Source: Collybia mongolica (Eukaryota; Basidiomycota; Agaricomycetes; Agaricales; Clitocybaceae). Taken from it: a DNA stretch of 64,000 nucleotides. The notes beneath the pieces were generated by a model that saw only the letters and a program-made list of their open reading frames with translations, did not search any database and had not been told where the DNA came from. A program made the position numbers and the translations under genes. How positions within the stretch are numbered: position 1 is the stretch's first letter; every line of letters begins with the position of its first letter. The stretch spans positions 1,302,001 to 1,366,000 of the forward strand of contig JAAXNY010000013.1 of the NCBI GenBank assembly GCA_013420905.1, read 5' to 3'. This document shows positions 1 through 11,250 of this stretch, one piece after another.

Positions 1-361
1 GCATGGGAATCTTGTCCTTGCCCTTGTACAGTTTCTTCATTTCAACGTCCTTGACGGTGATATACTCCTCAATATCTTTGCCAGGTAAGAGAACCTTGTC
101 GTTCTTCCTGCTGCCATACATGCTATTTAAAGTCCAGTAGGCGACAGTGGTAGGGACACCGGTGATGACCAAGAGAAAGAGATAGGTCTTGAAACCACCG
201 CGATTGACGAGAGGAAGGAAGGTCTTGAGGAGGTAGGGAACGACAACCACACAAGCTGCGAGGTGAATGTTGTTGAATGAGCCATTCCCCTCAGCAAGAC
301 CGACCAAAGGGGCGTTCTTAATGGCAGGGAAGTTGGTCACCCGCACACTGGAGGAAGACAT
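1..361 (-). CDS. Probable sphingolipid C9-methyltransferase, N-terminal part (runs off the window)
   Basis: The minus-strand ATG is at 361-359 and the frame stays open for 120 codons to the window edge, so only the N-terminus is present. The visible part has a short hydrophilic start, then two hydrophobic segments (about residues 35-52 and 57-78). Around residues 82-120 it continues with a stretch ending in KGKDKIPM. From memory, fungal glycosphingolipid C9-methyltransferases begin this way: two N-terminal membrane spans, a ..VAYWT..SYG.RKN.K..LPGK.. stretch and a G.NKIPMQ motif before the SAM-methyltransferase domain. That enzyme methylates C9 of the sphingoid base of fungal glucosylceramide at the ER. 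The methyltransferase domain itself is outside the window, so the call rests on the N-terminus only. Confidence 0.6.
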   Translation of the reverse strand, partial: MSSSSVRVTNFPAIKNAPLVGLAEGNGSFNNIHLAACVVVVPYLLKTFLPLVNRGGFKTYLFLLVITGVPTTVAYWTLNSMYGSRKNDKVLLPGKDIEEYITVKDVEMKKLYKGKDKIPM

Positions 362-701
362 GTTGGTTATGTAGAATGAGAGGTGACTTTTTCTTTTTAT
401 ATCCAAATGGGTTTGCACGAGTTTGGGCGTGTTTGTCCCAAGAATTCGTTGGGTTTTTCTACTCATGCCACAAAAAAGAATGAAGTGAGCCGGGTTCGAA
501 CCAAGGACGTGGACGTTTGTCATTTTTGGTTGAGTAGAAGAGCTTGCGACAACCATCTAAGCAATACGAGGTTCCTGACCAACAGGTCAAAGCAGGTGTT
601 TGTGGATGTTTAGGGGGACATTTGTGACCACGTCGGTTCATGCCTTGAACCTCGACCATAAAGCATAAACGTGTCTATACCAGCAGCAGCCGAAAAAAAA
701 A
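362..701. other. Divergent intergenic region
   Basis: This is the 340-bp head-to-head gap between the methyltransferase (minus) and YIF1 (plus). It should hold both promoters, but I see no clear TATA box. A stretch near 484-570 on the minus strand has tRNA-like D-arm and T-loop sequences but no acceptor-stem pairing (see rejected items). Confidence 0.5.
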
Positions 702-2075
702 ATGTCCAGCTACATTTCTCATTCCCCTCCTCCTTTGCGTCACCCTGTCCCCACTCACCCCGCCTACATTCCCGAGCCACCTCCAACTCCCAACTCTCCC
801 CAGGGCTACCAACGCTTCTCCTCATCCCCTGGGCCTTCGCCTATTCCAGGTCTTGCCCCACCTCACCTCCAGCAGCAGCCATACCAGTCCCACGTTCCCG
901 CTTATACATCTCCGTTCCAGCACTCCCAGCAATCTCAGCACCACCACGCACAGCCTATGATGCAGCACCCACACCAGCCTTCAGGCCCTTCCGCTCCTCA
1001 GCCCGATTTTGCGGCATGGGGTATGGATAACGCGACGGCCCAGTTCGGTATGCAACTCGGCCACAATGCGATGGCTGCGGGTCAAGACTATGTCCAACGG
1101 AATGTACGCTCTCCTCACTTCCGAACTCTAACATCATTGACTGACTATGTCTGCAGTTCGGGACTATATTCCCTTCCACGAACCTCAAGCACCACTTTAA
1201 CGTTTCTAATTCCTACGTGATTCGGAAAGTTAAGCTCGTTCTTTTTCCCTGGATGCACAAACCGTGGAGTAGACGATTGCACCGGACGGAGCAGGGTCAG
1301 AGTGAATGGCAATCACCCCGTGAAGATATTAACTGCCCAGACCTGTACATTCCTCGTACGTATAATGACAGGCTGCTACTTTCCTGTTCACCAATCAAAT
1401 CCCCTAGTCATGGCAATAGTGACGTACATTCTCCTTTGCGCCACCCATGCCGGCCTCGATGCCCGCTTTCACACAAAAGTACACATCTTCGATGATTTTT
1501 AATTTATATGCTCCCCGGTCTCATAAGGACATTTCAGGTTCTCGGTGAATCCGCCTCCCGCGCCTTGCTAGTTATCCTACTCGACTTTGGTTTTGTCAAA
1601 TCCGGCTGCTACTTTCTCAATGTCCAAGATTCAGGACAGTTTGCAGATATCATAGCATATGGAGGGTATAAGTTTGTTGGGTGGGTTCCTACTCTATCTT
1701 CTTCCCTATGTCGCCAAATTCAGCTTCGTAGCGTAATCTTTACTCTCACAGTGGGGTTCCTTAGCCTCACACCAATTCTCCAAACAATGGTATTCATCTA
1801 CGCCTTCCTGGCAAATGCCTTCTTCCTTGTGAGTTTTCACTACCGCCTATTCCCTTATGTCCTTATAATCTGACATTCGTTACACAAATCTACCTCATTA
1901 GCTCCGTTCCCTCCGCTCCGTTGTCCTCCCTGACCCTTCCATTTCAATATCCACGAACCCCAACCCAACTACAACCGCGACCGTCAACCCCGCACAGCGC
2001 CGGCGCCGCATCACATTCCTCTTTCTGGAGGCCGTCTGCCAGGTTGTTTACATGGGCGCGCTTGTCAGGATCTAA
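702..2075 (+). CDS. YIF1: YIF1/HRF1 family ER-Golgi vesicle transport protein
   Basis: Six exons (702-1103, 1157-1355, 1408-1478, 1538-1680, 1732-1828, 1902-2075) join in frame to 361 residues. The first about 120 residues are rich in Pro, Gln, Ser and His and look disordered. The conserved YIF1 core follows: a QDYVQRN/FGTIFP junction, an HFNVSNSYVIRKVKLVLFPW block, EDINCPDLYIP, then about five hydrophobic spans, with KFVG at the exon 4/5 junction, and a basic stretch before the last span. Proteins of this family work with YIP1 and Rab GTPases in ER-to-Golgi transport and sit in Golgi/ER membranes. The length matches the family. The acceptor for exon 5 was chosen at 1730-1731 because it restores a KFVGVIFTLTVGFL reading. 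The identification is firm and the small exons are likely correct. Confidence 0.93.
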
Positions 2076-2187
2076 CCAGATGTCGTTGCGCCTAAATTCC
2101 TCGAGGCCCCTGCGGGCCGCCGGAGCCTACCCGGCTGCCTTTTGAAAATTCTCCTGCGAAGTTCTCGTGTATACGTTATCTGATGTA

Positions 2188-2827
2188 TGGAGCGGGACAT
2201 CTAGTCACCGCTACTTTTGGACAGCCGCCAATTTGGCCCGAATTAAAAATTTTGATGTCAGCAGGGCATCTCTGCATCTTCTTGCCAAAGTTCCACTGTG
2301 AACTTAATTTCATTGAATTCTTTTGGGGTGCAGTCAAGAAGTACTTGCGAGACAACTGTGATTACACATTTCCTGGTCTTCAAAAAAATATGCCAGCAGC
2401 CCTCGCTTCTGTTCAGATTTCCACAATCCGGAAACGGGAACACTAGATGATTCGATGGATGCAGGCATATCGGACTGGTTTGGGCCCAAAAGCAGCTCAA
2501 TTTGAGGTCAAGAAGTTCAGCTCGACAAAATATAAATCCCATCGACGTCCTCCTGAGCGGTTGGCACGCTTTTTCGACACATCTGCACGGATATAGACAA
2601 GATACAGATCTTATCTCTCTTATCTTATCTGATTTTACATAATAGCGCCAATTGCCGTCACGAAAAAATAATAACTCATGTTGGTTTGACTTTCAGGACA
2701 AATCCTCTGGAGATTTTGTTCCTATCATTGAATTGAGCATTTTGGGAAGAGGAATAAGGATTTGGTCCATTTTCCCATGACCTATTTTGGTTGTACAAAA
2801 GTAGTGGTGACTAGATGTCCTGCTCCA
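2188..2827. mobile_element. Tc1/mariner-superfamily DNA transposon relic with terminal inverted repeats
   Basis: Inverted repeats of about 36 bp face each other at 2183-2218 and 2797-2832, with 33 of 36 positions matching when one is reverse-complemented. Taking the ends as TGGAGC...GCTCCA gives an element of 640 bp flanked by TA on both sides (2186-2187, 2828-2829), the target-site signature of the Tc1/mariner superfamily. The interior carries a broken transposase fragment. It lies about 110 bp downstream of the YIF1 stop codon. Confidence 0.8.
2247..2596 (+). pseudogene. DDE transposase C-terminal fragment (broken)
   Basis: The reading frame contains FLPKFHCELNFIEFFWG, the third-acidic-residue block of a DDE endonuclease (compare the NPIE-W signature), then a region ending in VKKFSSTKYKSHRR. 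This pattern is common in agaricomycete DDE superfamily endonucleases. It is interrupted by an in-frame TAG at 2444-2446, just before MIRWMQAYRTGLG, and nothing upstream supplies the first two catalytic Asp residues. So it is a 3' remnant lying inside the TIR-bounded element. Confidence 0.8.
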
Positions 2828-2829
2828 TA

Positions 2830-3579
2830 GATGGATCTTTGTAGTTTTTTTCCGACACCACTGAGGAAGTGTTTGCGTCGTCGACCCTATGTCAAGAATA
2901 ACTTTGTAGGCACTGCATAAATCTCTAGTGGCAGTACATACGTAATTGGCAAAACTATCCATCACCTTCAACAGTAGAAGCCCTTCGATTCATTTCAAGT
3001 CGCCCAACTCCTCGCTCCATGTACACATAACTCCAAATTCACATCTCTCCAATCCCACATATGTAGCTATGAAGCCAGTGCCCAAAGGATCCATTCTTTT
3101 TTTTATATTTAGGGATTGTTTAAAACCATCATGATGGGATATAACGGTGGATAATATTTCTCAGACAAGCATAGATAAAAACGGCTCACTGGTATTAGCC
3201 TTTGCAGTGCAACCAAGATGCGCAAAGAGTGTCCATAAAGCTGCAAGCATCTATCCAAGGTTCGTGACAAAACATCATAGAAAATATAACATGTCTGCAT
3301 TGTAAGTACCATATTGTCCATAATAGTGAGGATATAATCTGAAACATATTCAGAGGTCTATGTTCCTGAAAGCAGCTTCAATTCAGGGTCCAAGAGATAA
3401 GCTGATTGTAGCAGCGCGGTGTGCCAGTCCCCGACTCGCAACATCCCCAGGGGCCAAATACACACCATATCATAAGTCATAGATCATAAACAAAGCAGCC
3501 ATATTTTCAATAGGGAAGAGTTACAGTCAGGACAAATGTAAGTTCAGAGCTGATTTGATGCCTGTTATTCCATGATAGT
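2830..3579. other. A+T-rich stretch, no gene seen
   Basis: No reading frame longer than about 90 codons looks coding on either strand. Base composition and the scarcity of CG dinucleotides match the neighbouring transposon debris. Confidence 0.5.
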
Positions 3580-5786
3580 CTAACAGCAAACCTTCAAAGG
3601 CCACAAGGTATGTAGCCTTGAGAAAGAAGTAAATTTACCCAAGTCAGGATTTTGTAATAAATGAAGATTTAGATCATCTATAACCTCAGTGATATTCTCC
3701 AAAGTATAATCTGTCATGGAAACTCCATGTCTAGACTGGCTAGAGGATGCACAGATTTGACCTGGAGCCCATTGGGTTTTGTCTCTATATTTTTCCAAAT
3801 AGCTATAGATAACATCTGATGAAAGTACAGTTGGCCAGCTGTGTATTATATCTTGTTCAAGCTTCAAATTTTAATCAATCTTCTCCTATCTTTGTACAGT
3901 ATATAGATCCCTTCTGTATCTAAGATGACACTCTTCAAGAGAATAAATCAAATGGTCTACAATGTTTTGAGTATATTCTAAGATCAAAAGATGGTAAATG
4001 GATTCTTTTAAAGTCAATGATACTGGCTGTACAAGTGGGGGGTCCCAACAATGAATGTAATCATAAAACTGAGAAGAAGTACAAAGTGAGAGGTGAAGGC
4101 ATTGCTCTTGAATGCTTTCTATGATTATTTCAGTCATACTAGTGTGTGTATTCTGAAAGACAAATATACATGGTAAACATGTTAATATGGACTTCAATAT
4201 TTTTTTAGAGAACATGGAAGATCTACTTTTGATAGGGCAGGGATTCTGTTTGCTCAGTTTGGTAAATGAGTTGAATAGTTCCATTTGTTCACAGGATGTA
4301 TTTGAATTAGTAACAAAATTTTCAGGAACCAAGATGGCAGATAATGTGGATTCACCAAATTTTGCAAGAAGATAATTGCAGAAGAAAGGTAAGGGTTTGT
4401 GGACAGAATTTTTAGTAACCTGTGATACAAGTTGGCACCTAATACATAAAAACTGATGTAGAACTTGTTGTGCATGTTTAGACTTCTTAGCAGGTGTAGT
4501 TGGAAGTCCTAGAGGTGATAAACCTTGCCTGAGATCAGTAAGAAATAACATTTGCAGTGAAGTCATGTAATGACTTCCTTGAAAAAAACCAAGGAGGGTG
4601 GGCCTCACTAGTACTACTGTAAGTGGCAGAGAAATAAATGAATTCAAAAACAATAGAAACTGAGAGGCAGATACCTGATAGGTGTAAGAGATAAATATGA
4701 CTCCAGTTGTAAATTGTATATTACAAAAGCACCTTTGTCAAAGGTGTACTGAATGTATTTTTCTTATCAGATGTTATCAAGAACAAAAAGGATATCCATG
4801 TTGAAATAGAGCAGGATATCTTGAGATAAGCAAGATCCTGATCTGGTTGGTGTAGGGCAAGGACAGGATGATTGTTATGTGAGATATCTTTTTTTTTTTT
4901 TTTTTTTTGGTTCAACATTTTATATACCAACTGTACATAATACATGTGCTGGTCACTACAAGTAGTAATTGGGCAGGGGGGGGGAGAGGGGGGCAGGAGA
5001 CAAAGCGCTGCAAGGCTAGGGTGCTTGCCCGACCAGGGTCAGACTAGCGAATGGAGCCAGAGCTCGTTATACACAGGCCGGAAGGGCCAATCTACGCCAG
5101 GGGGTGGGCCCCCTGCTACGGCGCTCCACAGCAGGTGGTGGCTTCAAGTCCACCGATTATCCAGGTTCACATGTTCGGGCAGGGAGCACCCTATAGCCGT
5201 CACTTAGAACACTGAGTACCGCCCCTAGCCTGTTTAGGACTAGGGAACATTGAATGTGAATGCGTTTTCGTTCTCCGAGAGGAATTCAACCAGTCACGCA
5301 TAGCGCAGCTGGCGGCTGGGCTTGTCTTCCCGTCCGTGCCGTGGACAGTCAAATAGGACATGTTGTATGGTTTCCAAAGGAGCACCGCACCTACAGGAGA
5401 CAGATTCCTCCTTGAAGAATCGCGATTGGAACGCCCCAATTGGAGCATGTCTGGTGATGCATCGCACCAAGCGGGCAGTCAGAGCATTATGTGAGATATC
5501 CCCTTCAATAGGTAGTTTGGTAAAATGTAAAATTTGTCATAGACATTTGATTTAGAGTGGACAACCACTGAGATACAAGCAAAAGCAAAGTAGAGGTGAA
5601 CAAATGTATAACAAGAATGAGGATGGTTGAGTACAGATGAGGACAAAGCACATTAAGGGATGTCAAAAGATCAGACCCTGGAAAAACAAGGTCATGTAAC
5701 AAATACTTTTCTTGCAGATGGTTGTACAAAATCTTTTCAACAGAATCCTCTCTATTACTTACTGTAAGGGGAACACCTAATTCCAC
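3580..5786 (-). pseudogene. Decayed minus-strand reading frame of unknown function, split by a LINE insertion
   Basis: Three minus-strand blocks (5786-5505, about 4880-4721, 4653-3886, then 3867-3580) read as one degenerate protein. It includes phrases such as LLHDLVFPGSDLLTSLNVL, SVHKPLPFFCNYLLAKF and ESIYHLLILEYTQNIVD. The 255-residue block at 4653-3886 is the longest open piece. The frame is interrupted at 4875-5500 by a LINE flanked by target duplications, and the gypsy LTR at about 5793 cuts off its 5' side. I do not recognise the family. Its A+T richness and location suggest a transposon-borne or multicopy gene. It has frameshifts and stops and is very unlikely to be functional. Confidence 0.45.
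4889..5486 (-). mobile_element. 5'-truncated LINE (non-LTR retrotransposon) insertion
   Basis: A run of T at 4889-4908 is the poly(A) tail of an element lying on the minus strand. A perfect 14-bp target duplication (TTATGTGAGATATC) brackets it at 4875-4888 and 5487-5500. Read on the minus strand, 5486 to about 5310 encodes the C-terminal tail of LINE ORF2: RLVRCITRHAPIGAFQ, then FKEESVSCRCGAPLETIQH and HVLFDCPRHGRE. This Cys/His block after the RNase H domain resembles the end of the large LINE at 40.8-46.9 kb. The C+G-rich body contrasts with its A+T-rich host sequence, so it is a comparatively young insertion into an old relic. Confidence 0.88.
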
Positions 5787-6017
5787 ACATTGTTACAAAT
5801 TCCCTTATCATGTGCCCCATCTATCTTTTTCTTCTTACTCATTGTTGCTTACTCACAATTACTAATATCAGTTTGCATTACTCAAACAATTCTCCATTAG
5901 TCCTAGTTATTTCATGCTTACTCATTATATTACCAAGATGACCTATAGCACTAATCCCTCTTATCTATATGACCAATAGTGTAAACCATGCTTATCTATG
6001 CTTATTGGACCAATACA

Positions 6018-6025
6018 TATATATA
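6018..6025 (+). promoter_or_regulatory. TATA box in the gypsy 5' LTR
   Basis: TATATATA lies about 225 bp inside the putative LTR, in the position expected for the U3 promoter of an LTR retrotransposon. Confidence 0.45.
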
Positions 6026-6340
6026 GGGACATTCTAGCATAGTTAGCTTCCTTAGCTTGACCTAGCTGAATCAACCTCATTCACTTACTCTTGACTCTCA
6101 ACACAATCTCAATCCTACTTGCCTTATGAAGGGAGTAGTGTATCATTGAACAAACAATCTGACTTAGCCCTAAAGGGAGTCAGCAGATGTTAGACTTGCA
6201 GAGTCAACAGTCTTAGACAAACAAACAACAAACCAGACTGACTTTGTGGATAAGGCCTAAACAGCCATAACAAAAGGTCAAGCTGATCAAAACTGTCAAT
6301 CTATTCAGGTTTAGACACAACAGCACCAGCATGATACAGA

Positions 6341-7495
6341 TTGAACTCTGCGAGCAGTGGTGGTAGCAGCAGAAGCAGCAGTAGGCAGAGTGTCACTAGC
6401 AATGAAGACTCCCAAGATGCAGAAGAACAGCCAAGACTTGCAGTAGTCACACAGATGATAGAAACACCCATGACACTGAAACCAAAGACAGAAAGGTCTG
6501 AAAGAAAGGAACCTGAGAAACCACAGAAACCTAAATCACCAGATTCTCCAATACCACCCAATTCTGACATAGAGATGGCAGACAAACAATGACCTGCTGA
6601 GATTAAAATCAGCTCACTGACTGTTTTTGATGGAAACAGAAAGGCAATGAAGGACTTTGTCCTTGATTGCAAGATGTACTTGGAAGCAAATGACAGAATT
6701 TACAACACAGATTGGAAGAAGATCCTTTACATGCTTTCTTATATGAAAGGAGGAACAGCAGGACCATGGAAGAAGTCCTGGTATGGAGAACAAAGTGCAA
6801 GCCCAGGCACTTACAAAGATTTTATGATAACAGTTGAAGAAGCATTTTCCACATCTAATGCAGCAGGAGATGCTAGACAGACCTTGAAGACACTGCACAT
6901 GCAAGGAAACATGATGGCCAACAATTACATTGTGGAGTTCAAAGCAGCTGCAGCAGAAAGTGGAATTACCAGTGATGAAGCACTCATTGAGTATTTTATG
7001 GAAGGGATACCAGCTCCCTTGATGTAGAAGATCATGATGATGGACAACCTGCCTGCCACCATTAAAGATTGGTACAAGAAGGCATCCATGTTCAACAACC
7101 AGTTCAGATGTGTGAAAGCAATTGCAGCACAAATCCAAGGAAACACAGGAACATCCTCTAGAGGAAACAATGGAAAGAAATACAATTTCCAACAAAACAC
7201 TCCCCAATATGTCCCAAACAACACTAGGGACCCAAACACAATGGATATAGATTGATTGACTATCCAAGAAAGAGATGAACACATGAAGTGTGGATTATGC
7301 TTTGAATGTCACAAGACAGGACATCAAGCATCAGACCATAGGGCTGGAAATTCTATTCCCCAGACCCCATGAAAGGAAGAACCAAAAGCACCAATGAAAG
7401 GCAAAGACACTTATGCAAAGATCCAATCCCTCATAGTAGGATTGGATAAAGAAGAGAAGGAGATTGCCATTAAGAATATGGAAGATGAGGGTTTT
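6341..7495 (+). pseudogene. Gag polyprotein relic of the gypsy element
   Basis: The recognisable gag core runs from about 6601 (LTVFDGNRKAMKDFVLDC) through ILYMLSYMKGGTAGPWKK to DNLPATIKDWYKKA. It is followed by a Q/N-rich linker and a knuckle-like CGLCFECHKTGHQASDH, in which the last Cys is replaced by His. Stops occur at about 6591 (TGA), 7027 (TAG), 7254 (TGA) and 7370 (TGA). TGA and TAG are what C-to-T changes at CGA and CAG codons would give, which fits methylation-linked decay. Confidence 0.75.
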
Positions 7496-7930
7496 TAAAG
7501 CAGCAGTCTGAATTGGCATCAGTACCTGCCAAGACTTATTCTGTTACACTATCACCTGTAATTTTAGCAGAAATGAATCAACAATATCTTTCTATTCCAA
7601 TTATGGTGATTGAAGAACAGAAAAATGTCAAAACCCAAACAATCAGACTTATTGATTGTGGAGCTGGAGGAATTATTCATTGACAAGACATTCATTGAAG
7701 AAAACAAAATAAAGACAACCCCACTGATGTGGGACAAAATTTCATCCCATTTTCATACCTCTTAATCTCATCCACTAAACTTAGGAAAAACCCTTTTCAT
7801 CTGTTGGGTGGGGGAAAAACCACCCCCACCAAGTGCACAGTGCAGAATATTTTGGAAGAAAGCATATCAGATAAACAGTGTGTTCATCATGTATTTTTCA
7901 TTGATTATATTTATAACAGAAATATGTAAT

Positions 7931-8834
7931 GAAAATGATAAGACATTTTTCTGAATATAGTATTTTCTCAAGATAAATAGCTGGATGCCAGCAGTGTTAT
8001 CTCTCACTTAGGCTAGTCATGTGCAGGCTTACATAGCCCTAGCTCTCAATTAAATAGATCAGAGAAGAATGAGTTTCAGTTTATTACATCCAAATCTTGT
8101 CAAAGTGGGGTTTGTGGTGGCAGGGCCAAGAGTGTGATTGAAAAGACAAGAGAATAAGGCCTCTGTAGCCACTGATCAAAGGAGGCAACTTCTTGATGCT
8201 CTTGCCCAGGGGGCTCACACCAGAGGATTCTGTGAAATCAACTGGTACAGTTGGGTCATGTGAATATACCTCACATGGCTTTGGTTGCCAGTTTTTGGCT
8301 AGATCACATAGCTGTGCTGCACAGTCCTCACACACAGCATCTTCGACTCCAGTACCCCTGCACTATGCCAGATTCCAGAAGTATTATCTCACTATGCAGT
8401 TCTCTCTTCAAGTATAAAAACCTACATTGTGTACAGAAGTCTTGCTATCACAAACAACTGATTGCCATTCCTCTGAGTTCTGCAACACAATGCCTCAAGT
8501 GCCACTACTCTCAGTCACTCAACCGGTTACTATATGCATGAAAGATGGTGCTTACCTCAAGACCATCAAGGATACAAGAGGCATAAGGATCAGGGAGATG
8601 TAGAAATAGCCGAAGAATGATTGTAGAATCTAATCCGGCTTCGGACTGCGAATTTGATTATCTTTTCAGCACACGTGAGGTATTACCAGTTGATTTCACG
8701 GAAACCTTAAAAAAACCTTGCCAATTGGACTTCCGGAAGCCGATTCCGACATCTCACGAGTGTGAGGCTCAAGCTCAACATTACTCAACAACAACGTTGT
8801 TCAATCCACGAGGTACAACGGACTATACACATAC
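7931..8834. other. Transition from transposon debris to the gene region
   Basis: No convincing gene. It contains one copy (7997-8038) of a repeat that recurs at 11207-11248. Several short frames between 8084 and 8997 look non-coding. The last about 200 bp should hold the promoter of the RRM gene that starts at 8835. Confidence 0.45.
7997..8038. repeat. Dispersed repeat, CpG-depleted copy
   Basis: About 42 bp beginning TTATCTCTCACTTAGGCTAG matches 11207-11248. Within the shared block nearly all differences are CG in the other copy versus CA or TG here, as expected from deamination of methylated cytosine. Confidence 0.8.
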
Positions 8835-10033
8835 ATGGCTAGTACAAGCAATATCTCCCTCGATACTCTTCCTACTACAACAAATACGCCCCCTTATTCG
8901 CCACTTTCAAATGAACATCTGTCATTTCCGACGATACTGGCAGAAACTGGCCCTGAACCACCCCCAACTACACGTCAACAGCCTCGCCAGCTTTTGAAAG
9001 ATAGACTCTATGTTGGGAACCTTCACCCAACAGTCGACGAGTAAGCTTCATTGGTAGATACACATCATTTCTCAAAACCAGATTTCCCCAGATATACACT
9101 TCTTCAAATATTCGCCAAGTACGGCAAGGTGACGAAGCTCGATTTTCTCTTTCACAAAACCGGTGCATTGAAAGGGAAACCGCGGGGATATGCCTTTATA
9201 GAATACGGAAGCAACGATGTACGTATTCTATTACAGCTAGTCTCATTTTGACGTGCGCTCACCCCGGGACCTTCTATGTTTTACTCGCCATTCGTTTGCC
9301 ATCCCTCCGTATCCATCCTGAAGTAAAGGCCACCCGGGGCGGGATTCGGGCTAAATGCGCTATTAAGCTGAGGTTTATCTCAACTAACTCTATCGCCTCC
9401 TTATAGGAAGCCAAAAAAGCTCTAAACATGGCACATGACAAACTCCTTCGCGGGCGTAAATTGGTCGTCACCTTCGCACACCAGGCACCTATCGACCAAG
9501 CCGGAGGACCATCTGTATACGGTACCCCAGGGGTAAAGAGAAAGGGGATGATGGAAACTGGACGGCCGACAACACTGAGTATGTTAAAGACTGGTATGGT
9601 CGGAAAAAATGATGGGTTCGTCCCTTTCATCTCCTGCTTGGCTTGTAAGGTTTAGTTTGTCATGCGCAGCACAAAAGATAAGATTGCTATGATGGAGGCC
9701 AAACTGCGACAGATGGAAAGCAGCAAACCCAAGCCGGCTTTAGATCTTTCATCCTCGACTGATACAAGAATTAATTCACCTGTGAATCACCACCCTTCAT
9801 TGCCAACAAAACCGCCCCCAGTCCTGCCTGAGAACCATATACCCAAACGACTGCAGGTGCGACACACACCTAAAGTGAAGCCAACATTACCTTCCCTCCC
9901 AATACTTCCACCTTCTCAACCCACGCGGCCACAACCCAAGCTTACTACTACACGCACGTCCAAATCATCGAAACTTGCAGGGGTCAAGATTGGTAAACCG
10001 AAGGAAAGGCAGGTAGCACCTGATACCGGCTAA
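8835..10033 (+). CDS. RRM RNA-binding protein, RBM18-like
   Basis: Four exons (8835-9040, 9092-9218, 9407-9615, 9670-10033) join in frame to 301 residues. After a Thr/Pro-rich leader, one RRM spans about residues 57-140. RNP2 reads LYVGNLH and RNP1 reads KGKPRGYAFIEY. Between them are FAKYGKV and DFLFHKTGALKGKPRGY, a stretch typical of RBM18. Downstream comes a basic block around a YGTPGVKRKG motif, a short helical KDKIAMMEAKLRQME segment, and a Pro/Lys-rich tail. RBM18 proteins are small nuclear RNA-binding proteins of poorly defined role. Intron 2 (188 nt) is long for this genome. The start is the ATG at 8835; upstream there is no in-frame extension. Confidence 0.85.
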
Positions 10034-10249
10034 CGAGAATTTGGACACCTTATCGTTAATAATTATGACCGTGGCAGCCCTAATCAGTAACAGTACTAAT
10101 GTAAAGACCTACATCGGCTTGCACCCATGGTTCTTGAGTATCTAAAACAGGGGGATCCCAGTTTCAGAAAGCGAGTCGTTTGATGCATGCCAATTTCGGA
10201 GATGGTATGAACATAAGTGATAGGTAAAGTGACAGTGCCCAATTCAAAC

Positions 10250-10869
<620 letters not shown>

Positions 10870-11206
10870 TGTTGTTGTCTTGCGGTCAAAGAGACTAATC
10901 AACAATAAGTTGCGGTCACTAACAGACACAAAGTTCCTGTGCCGAACCTCGGCATTATGGGAATGTACAGTTCTTCGGGTAATGCCGCCACATGCCCGCA
11001 AAGAAACTGGAGAAACCTTTGGAACCATGGTGTAAGCTTTCGTTCCTTGCTCCATATTAATCAACAATTTGTTTCTGAAGATGAATTTCGACGCAAACGA
11101 TGACAGGCGCGGCTGATGAAAGTAATGTCTCATACGCCGCACACGCAGCGCCACGAGCAAGAAGTCAGCTTCTGGCGGCGCCTTGGTCCGTAGTTCAGCG
11201 CATGCC

Positions 11207-11248
11207 TTATCTCTCACTTAGGCTAGTCGTGCGCGGGCTCACGTAGCC
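11207..11248. repeat. Dispersed repeat, CpG-rich copy
   Basis: Matches 7997-8038. This copy keeps its CG dinucleotides (GTCGTGCGCGGGCTCACG), making it the less decayed member of the pair. Confidence 0.8.
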
Positions 11249-11250
11249 AT

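Larger units (their letters stand above)
5793..7930 (+). mobile_element. Ty3/gypsy LTR retrotransposon relic (5' LTR, gag, start of protease)
   Basis: A probable 5' LTR starts with TGTTAC at 5793, contains a TATATATA box at 6018-6025, and gives way to gag sequence by about 6340. Gag is followed by a degraded Cys-His knuckle (about 7288-7340) and a protease-like stretch with LIDCGAGG at about 7645-7670, where DSGA would be expected. No reverse transcriptase or integrase follows, and I could not locate a matching 3' LTR, so the right end is approximate. Confidence 0.7.

Noticed and set aside
484..572. tRNA-like sequence on the minus strand (D-arm GCTTAGATGG, T-loop GGTTCGAACC)
   Set aside because: The acceptor arms do not pair at either end and the anticodon arm cannot be drawn. 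At most a decayed tRNA-derived sequence; not listed as a tRNA.
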